This document shows, piece by piece, positions 34,452 through 43,651 of a stretch of DNA of 64,000 bases. The stretch lies in assembly GCA_028285945.1 (NCBI GenBank), contig JAPYNE010000022.1, positions 62,001 to 126,000 of the forward strand, read 5' to 3'. This DNA comes from Candidatus Foliamicus numerosus. Lineage in GTDB: Bacteria; Pseudomonadota; Gammaproteobacteria; Steroidobacterales; Foliamicaceae. Under the pieces are notes generated by a model, which worked only from the letters and a program-made list of their open reading frames with translations, searched no databases and was not told where the DNA came from. Within the stretch, counting starts at the first letter, position 1. Every line of letters begins with the position of its first letter. Made by a program: the position numbers and the translations under genes.

Positions 34452-34763
34452 TGCCCGGGGCCGGACTCGAACCGGCACGGGGTTTCCCCCGGGGGATTTT
34501 CTTACCCGCCACGGCTTTCGCCGCAGGACGCGCCGCGCGCCCCTTTGGGGTCTGGACTTTCCCTCTGCCGTATCGCTTATGAGCGACGTAGGCCGGAGCC
34601 GTCAAGTCTCTACACTTTCCCCGTCAAAACGAGGCTTAGCTCGGGATCGCCACCACCTGAGCGTGCTGAGGTTTCCCCGAATTTGACTCCTGTTGCATCG
34701 GGCGGTTTCCCGACCGGCGCTCAATCTCAAGTCCCCTGCGTATACCTATTTCGCCACCCGGGC
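34452..34763 (-). tRNA. tRNA-Leu(UAA) interrupted by a group I intron
   Basis: Exon 1 is 34763-34729 (35 nt: acceptor GCCCGGG, D-arm, anticodon stem GGGGA, loop CTT). Exon 2 is 34500-34452, beginning AAAATCCCC, then a long variable arm (CGGGG-GAAA-CCCCG), a T-arm (GCCGG-TTCGAGT-CCGGC), CCCGGGC and discriminator A. Joined exons give a 5-bp anticodon stem with loop CTTAAAA, i.e. anticodon UAA, a class II tRNA. The 228-nt insert sits between U34 and A35, the site used by cyanobacterial and plastid tRNA-Leu(UAA) introns. The encoded 3' end after A73 is CCG, so CCA must be completed by nucleotidyltransferase. Confidence 0.93.
34501..34728 (-). other. Group I intron in tRNA-Leu(UAA), 228 nt, no ORF
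   Basis: On the minus strand the insert starts GAGATTGAGC and ends GGCGGGTAAG, with terminal G as required. Core elements appear in order: AATTCGGGGAAACC (P-like), GATCCCGAGCTAAGCC (Q-like), GTGTAGAGACTTGACGG (R-like) and AAAGTCCAGACC (S-like). These correspond element by element to the Anabaena tRNA-Leu intron (subgroup IC3). It is too short for a homing endonuclease, so it is probably a small self-splicing ribozyme. 5' splice site follows U34 as expected for the U-G pair of P1 (CUU with GAG at intron positions 7-9). Confidence 0.9.
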
Positions 34764-34907
34764 ACAGGCGAAACAGTTTAGCAAAGCTGGAGGGCGTCTT
34801 GCCTTCGCCGAGGATAAAATGCCTTGGCTCCCAAGGTTGCAGGCGGAATGAGCGGGCATCCCTCTCGAAGGCGGGACGCTGTTGGAGAGCATGCCCCGGC
34901 TCTCCGA

Positions 34908-36254
34908 TCAACGCAGCAGGCTCCAGAGCACGGCCAGGATCAAAAACGGTGCAAGCCATAGGAGGGCGCGCCAGATCTTCAGCAGAGGGCCGCTCAAGGC
35001 TGTTTCGCCGCGCGCGGAACCGAGCGGCCAGACATAGCCTAGGAAGACGGCCAAAAGCAGGGCGTTGGCCGGGAGCAGCAGGTTGGCCACGAGGAAATCA
35101 ATCACCTCGAACAGGTTCATCCCGCTGAACACGCCGCCCAGCGGCTTCACCCCGGCCCATACGTTGAACGAGAGCACGAACACGAGGCCAACAGCCCAGG
35201 TGAGAAAGCCCATGAGCAGCGTCGCCAGCGGGCGCGAGAGGACAGTGTCGCGCGACAGCCACGCCACTGCCGGTTCGATCATGCCGAAACCCGTGGTGAT
35301 CGCGGCCAGGCTCAGCATCACGAAGAACAAGGTTCCCAGCAGCACGCCGCCCGGCATGCCCGCGAATGCGACCGGCAGGGTCTCGAAGATAAGCCCGGGG
35401 CCGCTGTTGGCTTCCAAGCCCACCGCGAAAACGATGGGAAAGATCGCCATTCCCGCGAACAGAGCCACCAGCGAGTCGGCGCTCACGATGAGCGCGCCGG
35501 CCTGCGGCAGCGATACGCGCCGGGGCACATAGGCCCCGTAGGTGATGAGCATGCCCACGCCGATGGCCAGCGAAAAAAGCGCCTGTCCGAGCGCCATCAA
35601 GATGCCGTCGAGCGTAAGCGCGGAGAAGTCGGCGCTGAACAAAAACGCCATGCCCTTGCCGAAGTCGCCGGCGATCGCGGCCCAGCCCGCCAGCAGCAGC
35701 AGCAAGGCGAAAAGGCCCGGCATCATCAGCTTGCTGGCCCGCTCCAGACCCTTGCGGACCCCGCCCGCGATCACCGCCACCACGATGGCGATGAACAGCC
35801 CGTGCCAGAACATGAGACGCAAGGGATCGCTCAACAGCTCCCCGAACAGCGCCCGGGAGCCATCGGCGCTGATCCCCTCGAAGGCGCCTTGCGCCGCCAG
35901 CAGCGTGTAATTGAGCGACCAGCCGGCCACGATGCTGTAGTAGGTGACGCCCACCAGCGGAATGATTATCGACAGCCAGCCGATCAGCATCCAAGCGCCG
36001 CTGTGCCCTTCGCGCGCCGCCAGCTCGCGCATGGTGTGGACCGCATTTCCTCCGCCGCGCCGCCCCAGCGCCAGTTCGCCGATCACCAGCGGCAGACCCA
36101 GCAACAGGACCCAGCCCACATACACCAGCACGAAGGCGCTGCCGCCGTTGCTGCCGGCTATGTACGGAAACCGCCACAGATTGCCGAGGCCAACAGCGCC
36201 GCCCACCGCAGCCAGGATAAAGCCGCGCTCGGTCGACCAGGTTTCCGTCCTCAT
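34908..36254 (-). CDS. Sodium-dependent transporter, NSS/SLC6 family
   Basis: A 448-residue membrane transporter with 11-12 helices. Helix 1 carries the family motif GGAVGLGNLWRFPY, with the unwound GLGN region that binds substrate and sodium. Bacterial members move amino acids or related amines with Na+. Between a sarcosine oxidase operon and a TonB receptor, uptake of a methylated amine or amino acid is possible but not shown. It stands alone, 144 bp downstream of the tRNA-Leu 5' end. Confidence 0.9.
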   Translation of the reverse strand: MRTETWSTERGFILAAVGGAVGLGNLWRFPYIAGSNGGSAFVLVYVGWVLLLGLPLVIGELALGRRGGGNAVHTMRELAAREGHSGAWMLIGWLSIIIPLVGVTYYSIVAGWSLNYTLLAAQGAFEGISADGSRALFGELLSDPLRLMFWHGLFIAIVVAVIAGGVRKGLERASKLMMPGLFALLLLLAGWAAIAGDFGKGMAFLFSADFSALTLDGILMALGQALFSLAIGVGMLITYGAYVPRRVSLPQAGALIVSADSLVALFAGMAIFPIVFAVGLEANSGPGLIFETLPVAFAGMPGGVLLGTLFFVMLSLAAITTGFGMIEPAVAWLSRDTVLSRPLATLLMGFLTWAVGLVFVLSFNVWAGVKPLGGVFSGMNLFEVIDFLVANLLLPANALLLAVFLGYVWPLGSARGETALSGPLLKIWRALLWLAPFLILAVLWSLLR

Positions 36255-36340
36255 CGGCGGGAAACAACACTCTCCCGGTCGCAGGAGGAGTGTTGCGGAA
36301 TTCCCCTCCTCATAAAAAGGGGATCAAAACAACGCCAAGC

Positions 36341-38770
36341 CTAGCCGCCGAACGCCTGTGTCACCGATAGCCCCACGGTGCGGGGCCGGCTGGTGATCTT
36401 GCTGGTCGGCTCGCCGTTCCCGGAGTCGATGAACAAATCCGGCTGCTCGTCCGCCAGATTCTCGACATGCAACTGCAAGGCCAAAGCCCGTTCGTCGTTG
36501 CCGAAGCCCAGCCGCGCATTGAACAGATTGAACGAATCCTGATAGCGATTATTGCCGGCGGCCGGACGCAGCTGGGTGTAGGAGCTGCCCTTGTGGCTGC
36601 CTTCAACACGGAAGAAGGCGTCCCAGCCGGCAATCGGCGGCTGGAAGTTGTACTGGGCGGCGAAGCTGGCCGTAAGCTCCGGAATCCTGGGAATCGTGTC
36701 GCCGGCCAGCCCGGGCGCGCGGACGGAATCCGACACTTGGTCCTCGGTGAGTTCGCGCTTGCCGAGATAAGTCAATGCCGCGGTCAGATCCAGGCTGCCG
36801 AAGCGCCCGAGCAACTCGGTCTCCACGCCGGTCACTTCGGCTTCGCCGGCATTGCCGATGAAGTCGAAAGCGCCTGTGGGATCCTGCGCCGCCACCTGCA
36901 GGTTCTCCCAAGTCATCCAGAAGGCGGCGCTGTTCCACTGCACGGCGCCGCCCAGCCACTGCGATTTCACGCCGATCTCGAAGCTGGTCACCTTGTCGGC
37001 CTCGAACAGCGGCGGCACGCCGGCCTCGGCCGACGCGGGATTATTGATGATGCCCGGATTGTTGGTGCCGCCCAGCCGATAACCTTCGGCGCGTGTCCCG
37101 TAGATGGTCAGCGCTTCATTCGGCTGCCAGCGCAACACCGCCTTGGTGGTGATTTCGTCGTCGTCGATCTCCAGTTCGTCCGTGAGGCCATCCGGCGGGT
37201 TGGACGCAAAGGCCGCGAAATTGAACACCGTGTCGCCAATCTCGAAAACCTCCACCTTGAACCAGCGAATGCCCAGGCCCAGCTCCCACTGGTCGTTCAA
37301 TTGGTAGCTGGCGTCGGCGAACACCGCCTGCTCGGTGATGTCCTTATCGGCGAAGCGCGCGAACACGCAGGGATGGCAGCCCGGTATGCCCGCGCCCGGC
37401 TCGCTGGTGGGCGGAATCGTGTAGGGCGTGCCGGGATCGAAGGTCAGACCAGCCGAATTGATCACCGGCACCAAGCTCCGGAAATCGGTGTTGCGTTCGC
37501 GCCAAAAGACGCCGCCCACCCATTGCAAGGCGCTGTCGCCCGCGGAGGTGAGGCGCACTTCAAAATGATTCTGATCCAAACTCTGGGGCTGGTACGTCAA
37601 GGCGTAAAGGAGGTCCGCACGCTCGGTGAAATAGTTGAAATCTTCGCTGCTGTTGTTCTGGTAAAGAAAAGTAATAAGCCAAGTGGAATCGAACTTGTAC
37701 TCGAAGTCCCGCTCGTAGCGCGAGGCCGTGGCCGTGAGCATGGCGAAGCCGAGGTCCAAGTCGCCCGTGAGGCTGAAGATATTCTGCTCGTCGGGCTTGA
37801 AAGTTTGCGCGTAATCGCCCACTAGGAACTCGCCTGTATGGAAATGCGTCAATTCCGCCACCTGGTCTTTGTCGCCGTTATCGCTTACGCCCCGCTCATC
37901 GTAGCTGTCGTAGGGATGGTAGCGGTTGTCGCCCGCCAGATAGCGGTCCTGCCACCAGTACTGCGCGTTGAGCGAAAATGCTTCGCTCGGCTCCCAGAGG
38001 AAATTGGCCCGCAAGCCGCGGGTATCGACGTAGTTGAAATCGGTGAGATCGAGGCAGGCCAGCTGCACGCCGGGGGCGCGCGGGTCCTCGGCCGGATCCA
38101 CAGGACGGCAGCGGTTGTTCTCCAGCCAGCCCGCGTCTTCCACGTTGTAAGCCACCAGGCGCATCCCCAAGGTCTCCGCCAGCGGCATATTGACCACGCC
38201 GTGGCCGCTCCAGTTGAAGTCGTTGGAGTGAGCCGTCTGCCCCAGCTGCCCGCCCAGCGTGGCGCTGAAGGCTTCCAGATCGGGCTTGGCGGTGATGAAC
38301 CGCATGGTGCCGCTTTGCGAATTGGCGCCGAAGGTGGTTCCCTGCGGGCCGCGCAGCGCCTCGATGCGCTGCATGTCGAACAGTTTCAGATCCGTGGTTT
38401 GCGAGCCGCTGTCGGAACTCTGACTCTGAACTCCGGGCAGCGGAACCTCGTCGTAGTACACGGCCACCTGCTGCTGTCCGGCCGACTGGATTCCGCGAAT
38501 CACGTAGCGGCGCTGCCCGGGGCCGGCGTCCAGAAAACTCAAGCCCGGCACTTGGTAGGCGAAATCCTCGAAGTCCAGCACCTGCATGTCCCGCAGCGTT
38601 TCCTCAGTGATGGCCGTGACCGTGACCGGCACGTCCTGCAAGCGCTCCGCGCCCAGTTTGCGCGCGGTCACCACGATCTCCTCCACGGCGCCGGAGTTGT
38701 TTTGGGCGAAGGCGGGAACGCCGATCAGCATCAACGCCGCGGCTCCCAGTAAAGAATAGCGAAGCCTCAT
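36341..38770 (-). CDS. TonB-dependent outer-membrane receptor
   Basis: An 809-residue protein from ATG 38770 (MRLRYSLLGAAALMLIGVPAFAQ), a signal peptide of about 22 residues. A TonB box (EEIVVTARK) and plug domain (LQDVPVTVTAITEETL; VYYDEVPLPGVQ; RIEALRGPQGTTFGANSQSGTMRFITAKP) precede a 22-strand-type beta-barrel that ends VGLSVTQAFGG with an aromatic near the end. A CHPC pair near residue 470 (IPGCHPCVFARF) is on an extracellular loop. The substrate is unknown. Single gene. Confidence 0.9.
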   Translation of the reverse strand: MRLRYSLLGAAALMLIGVPAFAQNNSGAVEEIVVTARKLGAERLQDVPVTVTAITEETLRDMQVLDFEDFAYQVPGLSFLDAGPGQRRYVIRGIQSAGQQQVAVYYDEVPLPGVQSQSSDSGSQTTDLKLFDMQRIEALRGPQGTTFGANSQSGTMRFITAKPDLEAFSATLGGQLGQTAHSNDFNWSGHGVVNMPLAETLGMRLVAYNVEDAGWLENNRCRPVDPAEDPRAPGVQLACLDLTDFNYVDTRGLRANFLWEPSEAFSLNAQYWWQDRYLAGDNRYHPYDSYDERGVSDNGDKDQVAELTHFHTGEFLVGDYAQTFKPDEQNIFSLTGDLDLGFAMLTATASRYERDFEYKFDSTWLITFLYQNNSSEDFNYFTERADLLYALTYQPQSLDQNHFEVRLTSAGDSALQWVGGVFWRERNTDFRSLVPVINSAGLTFDPGTPYTIPPTSEPGAGIPGCHPCVFARFADKDITEQAVFADASYQLNDQWELGLGIRWFKVEVFEIGDTVFNFAAFASNPPDGLTDELEIDDDEITTKAVLRWQPNEALTIYGTRAEGYRLGGTNNPGIINNPASAEAGVPPLFEADKVTSFEIGVKSQWLGGAVQWNSAAFWMTWENLQVAAQDPTGAFDFIGNAGEAEVTGVETELLGRFGSLDLTAALTYLGKRELTEDQVSDSVRAPGLAGDTIPRIPELTASFAAQYNFQPPIAGWDAFFRVEGSHKGSSYTQLRPAAGNNRYQDSFNLFNARLGFGNDERALALQLHVENLADEQPDLFIDSGNGEPTSKITSRPRTVGLSVTQAFGG

Positions 38771-38892
38771 GGCGGTTGTTCCCCCCCAAAGTGATTGATT
38801 CGATTCTAGCATTTCGCCGCCTGGTCAATGGACACCCGAAAGCGCCAAGACAGCAGGGAAACACGTCTGCCCGGCTTGATGCGATATGCGGG

Positions 38893-40065
38893 CTAGCTGC
38901 GGGAAGCCAAGAAGGCGTGCATGCGGTCCATCGCCACTTCCAGCCGCTCGTAAGGCTCGGCGCCGAAACATACGCGCAGATGCCCCGCTCCCGCCTGTCC
39001 GTAGAACGATCCCTGCTCCACGCAAACGCTGGTTTCCTTAAGCAGCGCCTGCGCCAAGCCTGCGTCGTCCCAGCCGGTCCCGGAAATATCCGGAAAGGCG
39101 TAAATGCTGCCTTCCGGCGCCGGACAGCGCACGCCCGGCATCGCGTTCATGCGTTCCACCACCAGGTCGCGGCGGCGGCAATCCTCGCGCACCATGCCCT
39201 CGACGGCTTCCTGGGAGCTGGACACCGCGGCGCGCCCCCCTTCCTGTATGAACACGTTAACGTGGGCGATATCGTTCTTTGAGATCTTCAGCATGGCGTC
39301 GATGAACCGCTTGGGCGCCGCCGCGTAGCCCATGCGCCAACCGTCCATCGCGTACGCCTTGGTGAAGGCGAAGTGCGTGATCGTGCGTTCCCGCATGCCG
39401 GGCAGCGAGACGATGCTGATATGCCGGGCGCCATCGAACACGATCTGCTCATAGACCTCGTCGGACATCACGAGCAGATCGTGCTCGATGGCGATGTCCG
39501 CTAGCGCCTGCAACTCTTCCCGGGTATAGACGCGCCCTGTTGGATTGGCCGGATTAACCAGCACGATCATGCGGGTGCGCGGGCTCAGCCGTGCGCGCAG
39601 CGCGGCGCCATCCAGCGCAAAATTGCGCGAGCGGTCCAGCGGCGCCGTCACCACCACGCCGCCGGCCAGCTCGATCTTGTTGATGTGCTGCGGGTAATAA
39701 GGAGAGAGCAGAATGACTTCATCGCCCGGATCCAAGGCCGCCATGCAGGTGATGTAGGCCCCGTGCGTCAAGCCGCTGGTCACGAGCACCTCGTCCGCCG
39801 CCACCCGGAGGCCGTTTCGCGCCGCCAGCTTCCGGACCAGCGCCCGGCGAAACGGCTCGTTGCCTAGGAAGTCGCCGTAATGCACCATCCCGGCATCCAA
39901 GGCCGCTTTGCAGGCTTCTTTGATATGCGCCGGCGTGTCGAAACTGGGCCTGCCCACCTCCAGATGGATCACGTCCACGCCCTGCGCCATGAGCGGCAGG
40001 ACTTGTTCGTACATGCCGAAGCTCTTTTCCGAGCTCTGCGCAATGCGGTCTGCGGGCCATTTCAT
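38893..40065 (-). CDS. PLP-dependent aminotransferase, class I/II
   Basis: A 390-residue fold-type I aminotransferase starting at ATG 40065 (MKWPADRIAQSS). Seen: NPANPTG, DEVYEQIVFDG and the PLP lysine in AFTKAYAMDGWRMGY, with the C-terminal Arg in HLRVCFG. Closest in pattern to aspartate/aromatic or LL-DAP-like aminotransferases; exact substrate not assigned. The frame stays open far upstream, but only because it runs antisense to the CDGSH gene. Divergent from that gene. Confidence 0.88.
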   Translation of the reverse strand: MKWPADRIAQSSEKSFGMYEQVLPLMAQGVDVIHLEVGRPSFDTPAHIKEACKAALDAGMVHYGDFLGNEPFRRALVRKLAARNGLRVAADEVLVTSGLTHGAYITCMAALDPGDEVILLSPYYPQHINKIELAGGVVVTAPLDRSRNFALDGAALRARLSPRTRMIVLVNPANPTGRVYTREELQALADIAIEHDLLVMSDEVYEQIVFDGARHISIVSLPGMRERTITHFAFTKAYAMDGWRMGYAAAPKRFIDAMLKISKNDIAHVNVFIQEGGRAAVSSSQEAVEGMVREDCRRRDLVVERMNAMPGVRCPAPEGSIYAFPDISGTGWDDAGLAQALLKETSVCVEQGSFYGQAGAGHLRVCFGAEPYERLEVAMDRMHAFLASRS

Positions 40066-40218
40066 ACGCGGATCTCTTTTCCTGCTTGATAGCGCCGATT
40101 TTGCCTTGCCGGAGGCGCCGAAAGCCAGAAGCATGCAGTAATCCGGGCTAGAATGAGGTGGCAATCCCGCGCCGGGAAACAGGCGGTGCCAAGAAGCCAG
40201 CTGAGCGACACCACCCAG

Positions 40219-41289
40219 ATGAGCGATGCCACCCAAGAACCTGTCATCGCCAAATACAAGCCGTATTACGCCGAGCTTGAGAAAGGCAAGCGCTATTTCT
40301 GGTGCGCCTGCGGCCGCTCCAAGAACCAGCCGTACTGCGACGGCTCGCACAAGGGCACCGGCATCGTTCCCCTGCCCTACCAAGCAAAGGCCGACGGCGA
40401 GGAAGTGCTTTTCTGCGGCTGCAAGCACACGGCCAGCGCCCCCTTTTGCGACGGCAGCCATAACAACCTCCGCGAGAAATACGAGACCGACGATCCCATG
40501 AGTCCGGAAAACCAAGCCATCCCGCTCGCCGAAGAGGCTTCGCCGGGATGCGTGGCGCTGGACGGAAGCTGCCAGGTCCGCCGGGTCGGGCAACTGCCTG
40601 ACGAAGGCGCGGGCACCGTTGAGGTCCGCAAGCTCATCGGTCCGGAGGACGGCGCCCGGCACCAGTCGCAGTTTCATCTCACGATTCCGCCCGGCTACTC
40701 GCAGGCCATGGAGTTCCCGCGCCGGCAGGTGCTCCTGTTCATCGCCAGCGGCTCGGGCGAACTCGCCATCGGACCCCGCATATTTGCGCTCGATTCCCGC
40801 ACCGGCGCTTTTGTCCGCCCCGGGGAAGCCTTTGCGCTCACCGCCCCGCCCGAGCGGGCGCTCACCGCCTATGCCAGCGTTTTCCCGCATTCCTGGGGGG
40901 CCCTGTGGCGGCACGGCGCTGGCGACCACTTCGACGCCGCCTATCCCGACCGCACCATCGCAATGGACCGGGACAAGGCCACCCCGATGGCCGACCGCTT
41001 CTTCCAAGTGCTGATCGACCAGCGCCAGGGATTCGAGAACGGCGCCCAGTTCATCGGCGAGATCCCCCGGTCGAAAGCCGTCGCCCACCGCCATCCCTAC
41101 GAGGAAACGCTCATCGTGGTTTCCGGCGAGGGCTGCCTCTGGACGGACCACGTAAAAACGCCGGTCGCGGCAGGCGACGTGATTTTCCTGCCCCGCAAGC
41201 AGCGCCACTCGCTGGAATGCACCAGCGACGAAGGCATGCTGGTGGCCGGCGTGATCTACCCCGGCGATAATCCTTCAATTAACTACTGA
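40219..41289 (+). CDS. CDGSH iron-sulfur / double cupin fusion protein
   Basis: A 356-residue protein from ATG 40219 (MSDATQEP); an ATG at 40153 is possible. Two CDGSH 2Fe-2S motifs occur in the first 90 residues: [16 protein letters not shown] and [16 protein letters not shown]. Two cupin-like halves follow (the first around [15 protein letters not shown], the second with [17 protein letters not shown] and the C-terminal RHSLEC). CDGSH proteins bind labile 2Fe-2S clusters with three Cys and one His; the second cupin keeps His residues able to bind a metal. The combination suggests a redox-linked dioxygenase or sensor (inference). Confidence 0.75.
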   Translation: MSDATQEPVIAKYKPYYAELEKGKRYFWCACGRSKNQPYCDGSHKGTGIVPLPYQAKADGEEVLFCGCKHTASAPFCDGSHNNLREKYETDDPMSPENQAIPLAEEASPGCVALDGSCQVRRVGQLPDEGAGTVEVRKLIGPEDGARHQSQFHLTIPPGYSQAMEFPRRQVLLFIASGSGELAIGPRIFALDSRTGAFVRPGEAFALTAPPERALTAYASVFPHSWGALWRHGAGDHFDAAYPDRTIAMDRDKATPMADRFFQVLIDQRQGFENGAQFIGEIPRSKAVAHRHPYEETLIVVSGEGCLWTDHVKTPVAAGDVIFLPRKQRHSLECTSDEGMLVAGVIYPGDNPSINY

Positions 41290-41293
41290 TTTC

Positions 41294-41367
41294 TGGAGGC
41301 CAGGGCCGGAATTGAACCGGCGTACACGGATTTGCAGTCCGCTGCATCGCCACTCTGCCACCTGGCC
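41294..41367 (-). tRNA. tRNA-Cys(GCA)
   Basis: Cloverleaf readable on the minus strand: GGCCAGG acceptor, D-arm, anticodon stem around CTGCAAA (GCA), T-arm CCGGTTCAATTCCGG, discriminator T, encoded CCA (41294-41296). Lies 44 bp from tRNA-Gly with the same orientation. Confidence 0.93.
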
Positions 41368-41411
41368 CGGCTATTCGGCAGAGCGCGCCGCGCTGAAATC
41401 TGCCGGAAAAA

Positions 41412-41486
41412 TGGAGCGGGAAACGGGACTTGAACCCGCGACCCCAACCTTGGCAAGGTTGTGCTCTACCACTGAGCTATTCCCGC
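41412..41486 (-). tRNA. tRNA-Gly(GCC)
   Basis: Minus-strand cloverleaf: GCGGGAA acceptor, TAGCTCAGTGGTAGAGCA D-arm, anticodon loop CTTGCCAAG (GCC), T-arm GCGGGTTCAAGTCCCG, and encoded CCA at 41412-41414. First of the Gly-Cys pair; the promoter candidate lies just upstream. Confidence 0.93.
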
Positions 41487-41498
41487 TCCGAGCACGGA

Positions 41499-41528
41499 AG
41501 TCTAGCAGCAACGCCGGTTTCGACTCAA
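41499..41528 (-). promoter_or_regulatory. Candidate promoter for tRNA-Gly/tRNA-Cys
   Basis: On the minus strand TTGAGT (41528-41523), 18 bases, then TAGACT (41504-41499) stand 12 bases upstream of tRNA-Gly, a fit to sigma-70 spacing. Confidence 0.4.
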
Positions 41529-41562
41529 CAGCGAGCGCCCGGTGCAGATGGTCGCTGCCCGC

Positions 41563-42204
41563 TCATTTCGAGTGAAGTTCCGGCCATGCGTCCAGCGATT
41601 CCTCGCGCAGCATGGCGATCAGCATGCTGCGGTAATAGTCGCTCGTGGACTCCGCTGCGGCATCCAGAAAATCGCGCAGTTCAACAGGGTCCACGGCGCG
41701 GCTGCATCCATCGAAGGCGCCGTCGAGCGCGTAACGCGCGTAGCCGGTTTGCGCCGCCAGCCTTCCGTATTCCGCCGAGCGGCGCAGCAGTTTTTCCGCT
41801 GCGCAGGCATCCTTTGTCCCGTCGCCATCGCCGCCCGGCACGAGCATATAGCCGCGCACAAACAAGGCCTGCGGATATTCCGCCGCCAGCGCCATAGGCC
41901 AATGCTCGATGGCCTTGCCGGCGTTCCCGCTGTACGCGTACACCCGCGCAAGCTGGTATCGCAACCTGGGATTGCCGGGATCCGCAGCAACCGCAGCTTC
42001 GCATGCCCGAGTCGCCGCGGCGAAATCCATATCGCCTTGCGAAACGCCGGGCGCCACCGCATCCGGATCGGAGCCGTGCGAGGCGAGGCGGTCGCAGCGC
42101 GTTACTTCCTGCGAGTAGCGCGAGGCGTCCCACTGCATCGGTTCCGCGCGCGCTCCGGCAAACGCGAGGATTCCCAAGATCAGCAAAACAGCTTTTTTCA
42201 TCAT
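41563..42204 (-). CDS. Exported TPR/Sel1-like hypothetical protein
   Basis: A 213-residue protein with a Sec signal (about residues 1-20, FAGARA). The rest is helical with TPR/Sel1-like repeats (DMDFAAATRACEAAVAADPGNPRLRYQLARVYAYSGNAGKAIEHW; KLLRRSAEYGRLAAQTGYARY). Several Cys may pair in the periplasm. Function unknown. Follows the amidohydrolase gene after 37 bp on the same strand. Confidence 0.65.
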   Translation of the reverse strand: MMKKAVLLILGILAFAGARAEPMQWDASRYSQEVTRCDRLASHGSDPDAVAPGVSQGDMDFAAATRACEAAVAADPGNPRLRYQLARVYAYSGNAGKAIEHWPMALAAEYPQALFVRGYMLVPGGDGDGTKDACAAEKLLRRSAEYGRLAAQTGYARYALDGAFDGCSRAVDPVELRDFLDAAAESTSDYYRSMLIAMLREESLDAWPELHSK

Positions 42205-42241
42205 TTCCCCTCTGTCTTGTTGCGGTCAGGCCTTGCAGGCA

Positions 42242-43651
42242 TCACTCGGTTGGCATCAGCCGGCCGCGGGCGATGACCCGGTCGATCGATCGGGTGTTGC
42301 GGATATCCGCTAACGGATTAGCGCGCAGCAGCACCAAATCGGCATGCATGCCGGGGGCGACGGCGCCTATTTCGTCCTGCAAGGAAAAGAAAGCGGCCGG
42401 CTGAATGGTCGCGGCGCCCAGCGCCTCCAGCGGCGTCAGCCCGGCGGCCACTAGGATTTCCAGTTCATTGTGCAGGCTGTAGCCGGGAATCGCGTGCGCC
42501 AGCGGGGTGTCGGTGCCGGCACCGATCGGCACCCCGGCTTGGCGCATGTGGCCGATCATGTCAAGCGTGTATTGGGCAAAACGGTGGTCCCGGAAGACGG
42601 GATCGACGGCCATCCAAGCGGGCGGCGCGCTCCATTCCTCAATCAAGGCAGGAGGCATTCGGGCCAGCGCCGCAGCCCAGTCGCCGCGCTCAAACACAGG
42701 GAACAGCTTCAAGGTGCTGAGCCGGGCGGTGGGCACTTGGATGGTGTTGCGCATGGTGTCCAGCACCGCGCCGCACACCTCCCAGTCCAGCGCGTCGATG
42801 GCATCCATTCTTTGCATGCGATGCAGGGCCGCCCGCAAATCAATCCCCGAGCGCTCCCTGCCGGCATTGAGGTATTCCTGCCGCTTTTCAAGAAGCCCTT
42901 GGGCATTGTCCACGCAGTCCAGGACCACATTGCGCAGGTGCTCCATGGAATTCACGCGAGGCGCAGCGGCAGACGCGCGCATCGACAGCGGCACATGGGC
43001 GGCGATCGGCAAGCCGTGAATGCGGGCGGCTTTGATGAGTGCATCGAACACCTCGGGGGTCACCATCTCGTAAATTTTGATGAAATCGATCCCCTGCGCC
43101 TTCAGGCCAGCCACGTTCATCTCGGCATGGGCCGCGGTGAGGTTGGCAATGCCCACTTCGACCGCATTCACGCCGTCATAAACCACCGTGCCGCCATCGA
43201 GCAGCGGGCCGCTGAAGAACACCCGGGGAGCAATGGCACCCGCAGCGCGCATGCGCTCGACCACGGGGCGCAGCTTGCGCATGAGCCCGCCGGTGTCGCG
43301 GACGCTGGTGATTCCGTAGCGAATGAATGCCCGAGGCATGAAATCGACGAGCCGCTCGTCGTAGGTGAGATGCACATGCATATCCCAAAGGCCCGGAATC
43401 AGAAACTTGCCCGCGCCGTCGATCACTTCAAAGAGGCCGCCGAAATCAATTGAATCCGAGGCGCCGACGGCAGCGATCCGGTCGCCGTCGATGAGCACCG
43501 TCTGATCCGGACGCTCGCCGGACACGGCGTCAATCACGGTCACGTTGCTGATCGCAATGCCAGACCGTGTGCCTTCGAGCGCGCTCTGGCAGGCCCCGGC
43601 GGCCAGCAGCGCCGGCACGAAGCCGGCAACCAGGCGGGCCCGCGCATTCAT
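42242..43651 (-). CDS. Amidohydrolase family lipoprotein
   Basis: A 469-residue metal-dependent hydrolase from ATG 43651, overlapping the pgsA stop (ATGA). A signal with lipobox LLAAGAC at residues 14-20 indicates a lipoprotein. Metal-binding pattern: MHVHLTYD (HxH), DFIKIYE (Lys), AAHVP, EHL and GTDTPLAH (Asp). This matches imidazolonepropionase/prolidase-like amidohydrolases of subtype I. Substrate unknown. Confidence 0.82.
   Translation of the reverse strand: MNARARLVAGFVPALLAAGACQSALEGTRSGIAISNVTVIDAVSGERPDQTVLIDGDRIAAVGASDSIDFGGLFEVIDGAGKFLIPGLWDMHVHLTYDERLVDFMPRAFIRYGITSVRDTGGLMRKLRPVVERMRAAGAIAPRVFFSGPLLDGGTVVYDGVNAVEVGIANLTAAHAEMNVAGLKAQGIDFIKIYEMVTPEVFDALIKAARIHGLPIAAHVPLSMRASAAAPRVNSMEHLRNVVLDCVDNAQGLLEKRQEYLNAGRERSGIDLRAALHRMQRMDAIDALDWEVCGAVLDTMRNTIQVPTARLSTLKLFPVFERGDWAAALARMPPALIEEWSAPPAWMAVDPVFRDHRFAQYTLDMIGHMRQAGVPIGAGTDTPLAHAIPGYSLHNELEILVAAGLTPLEALGAATIQPAAFFSLQDEIGAVAPGMHADLVLLRANPLADIRNTRSIDRVIARGRLMPTE

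Noticed and set aside
34231..34686. Plus-strand ORF of 151 residues across the tRNA-Leu region
   Set aside because: It runs antisense to the tRNA and intron and has no protein-family features.
36265..36295. Hairpin CAACACTC/GAGTGTTG between the TonB receptor and the transporter as a terminator
   Set aside because: Eight-base stem with a 15-base loop and no T-run on the minus strand; too weak to call.
38893..41208. A 771-residue minus-strand open frame covering the aminotransferase and beyond
   Set aside because: Only 38893-40065 has aminotransferase character; the rest is antisense to the CDGSH-cupin gene, whose motifs are unambiguous.
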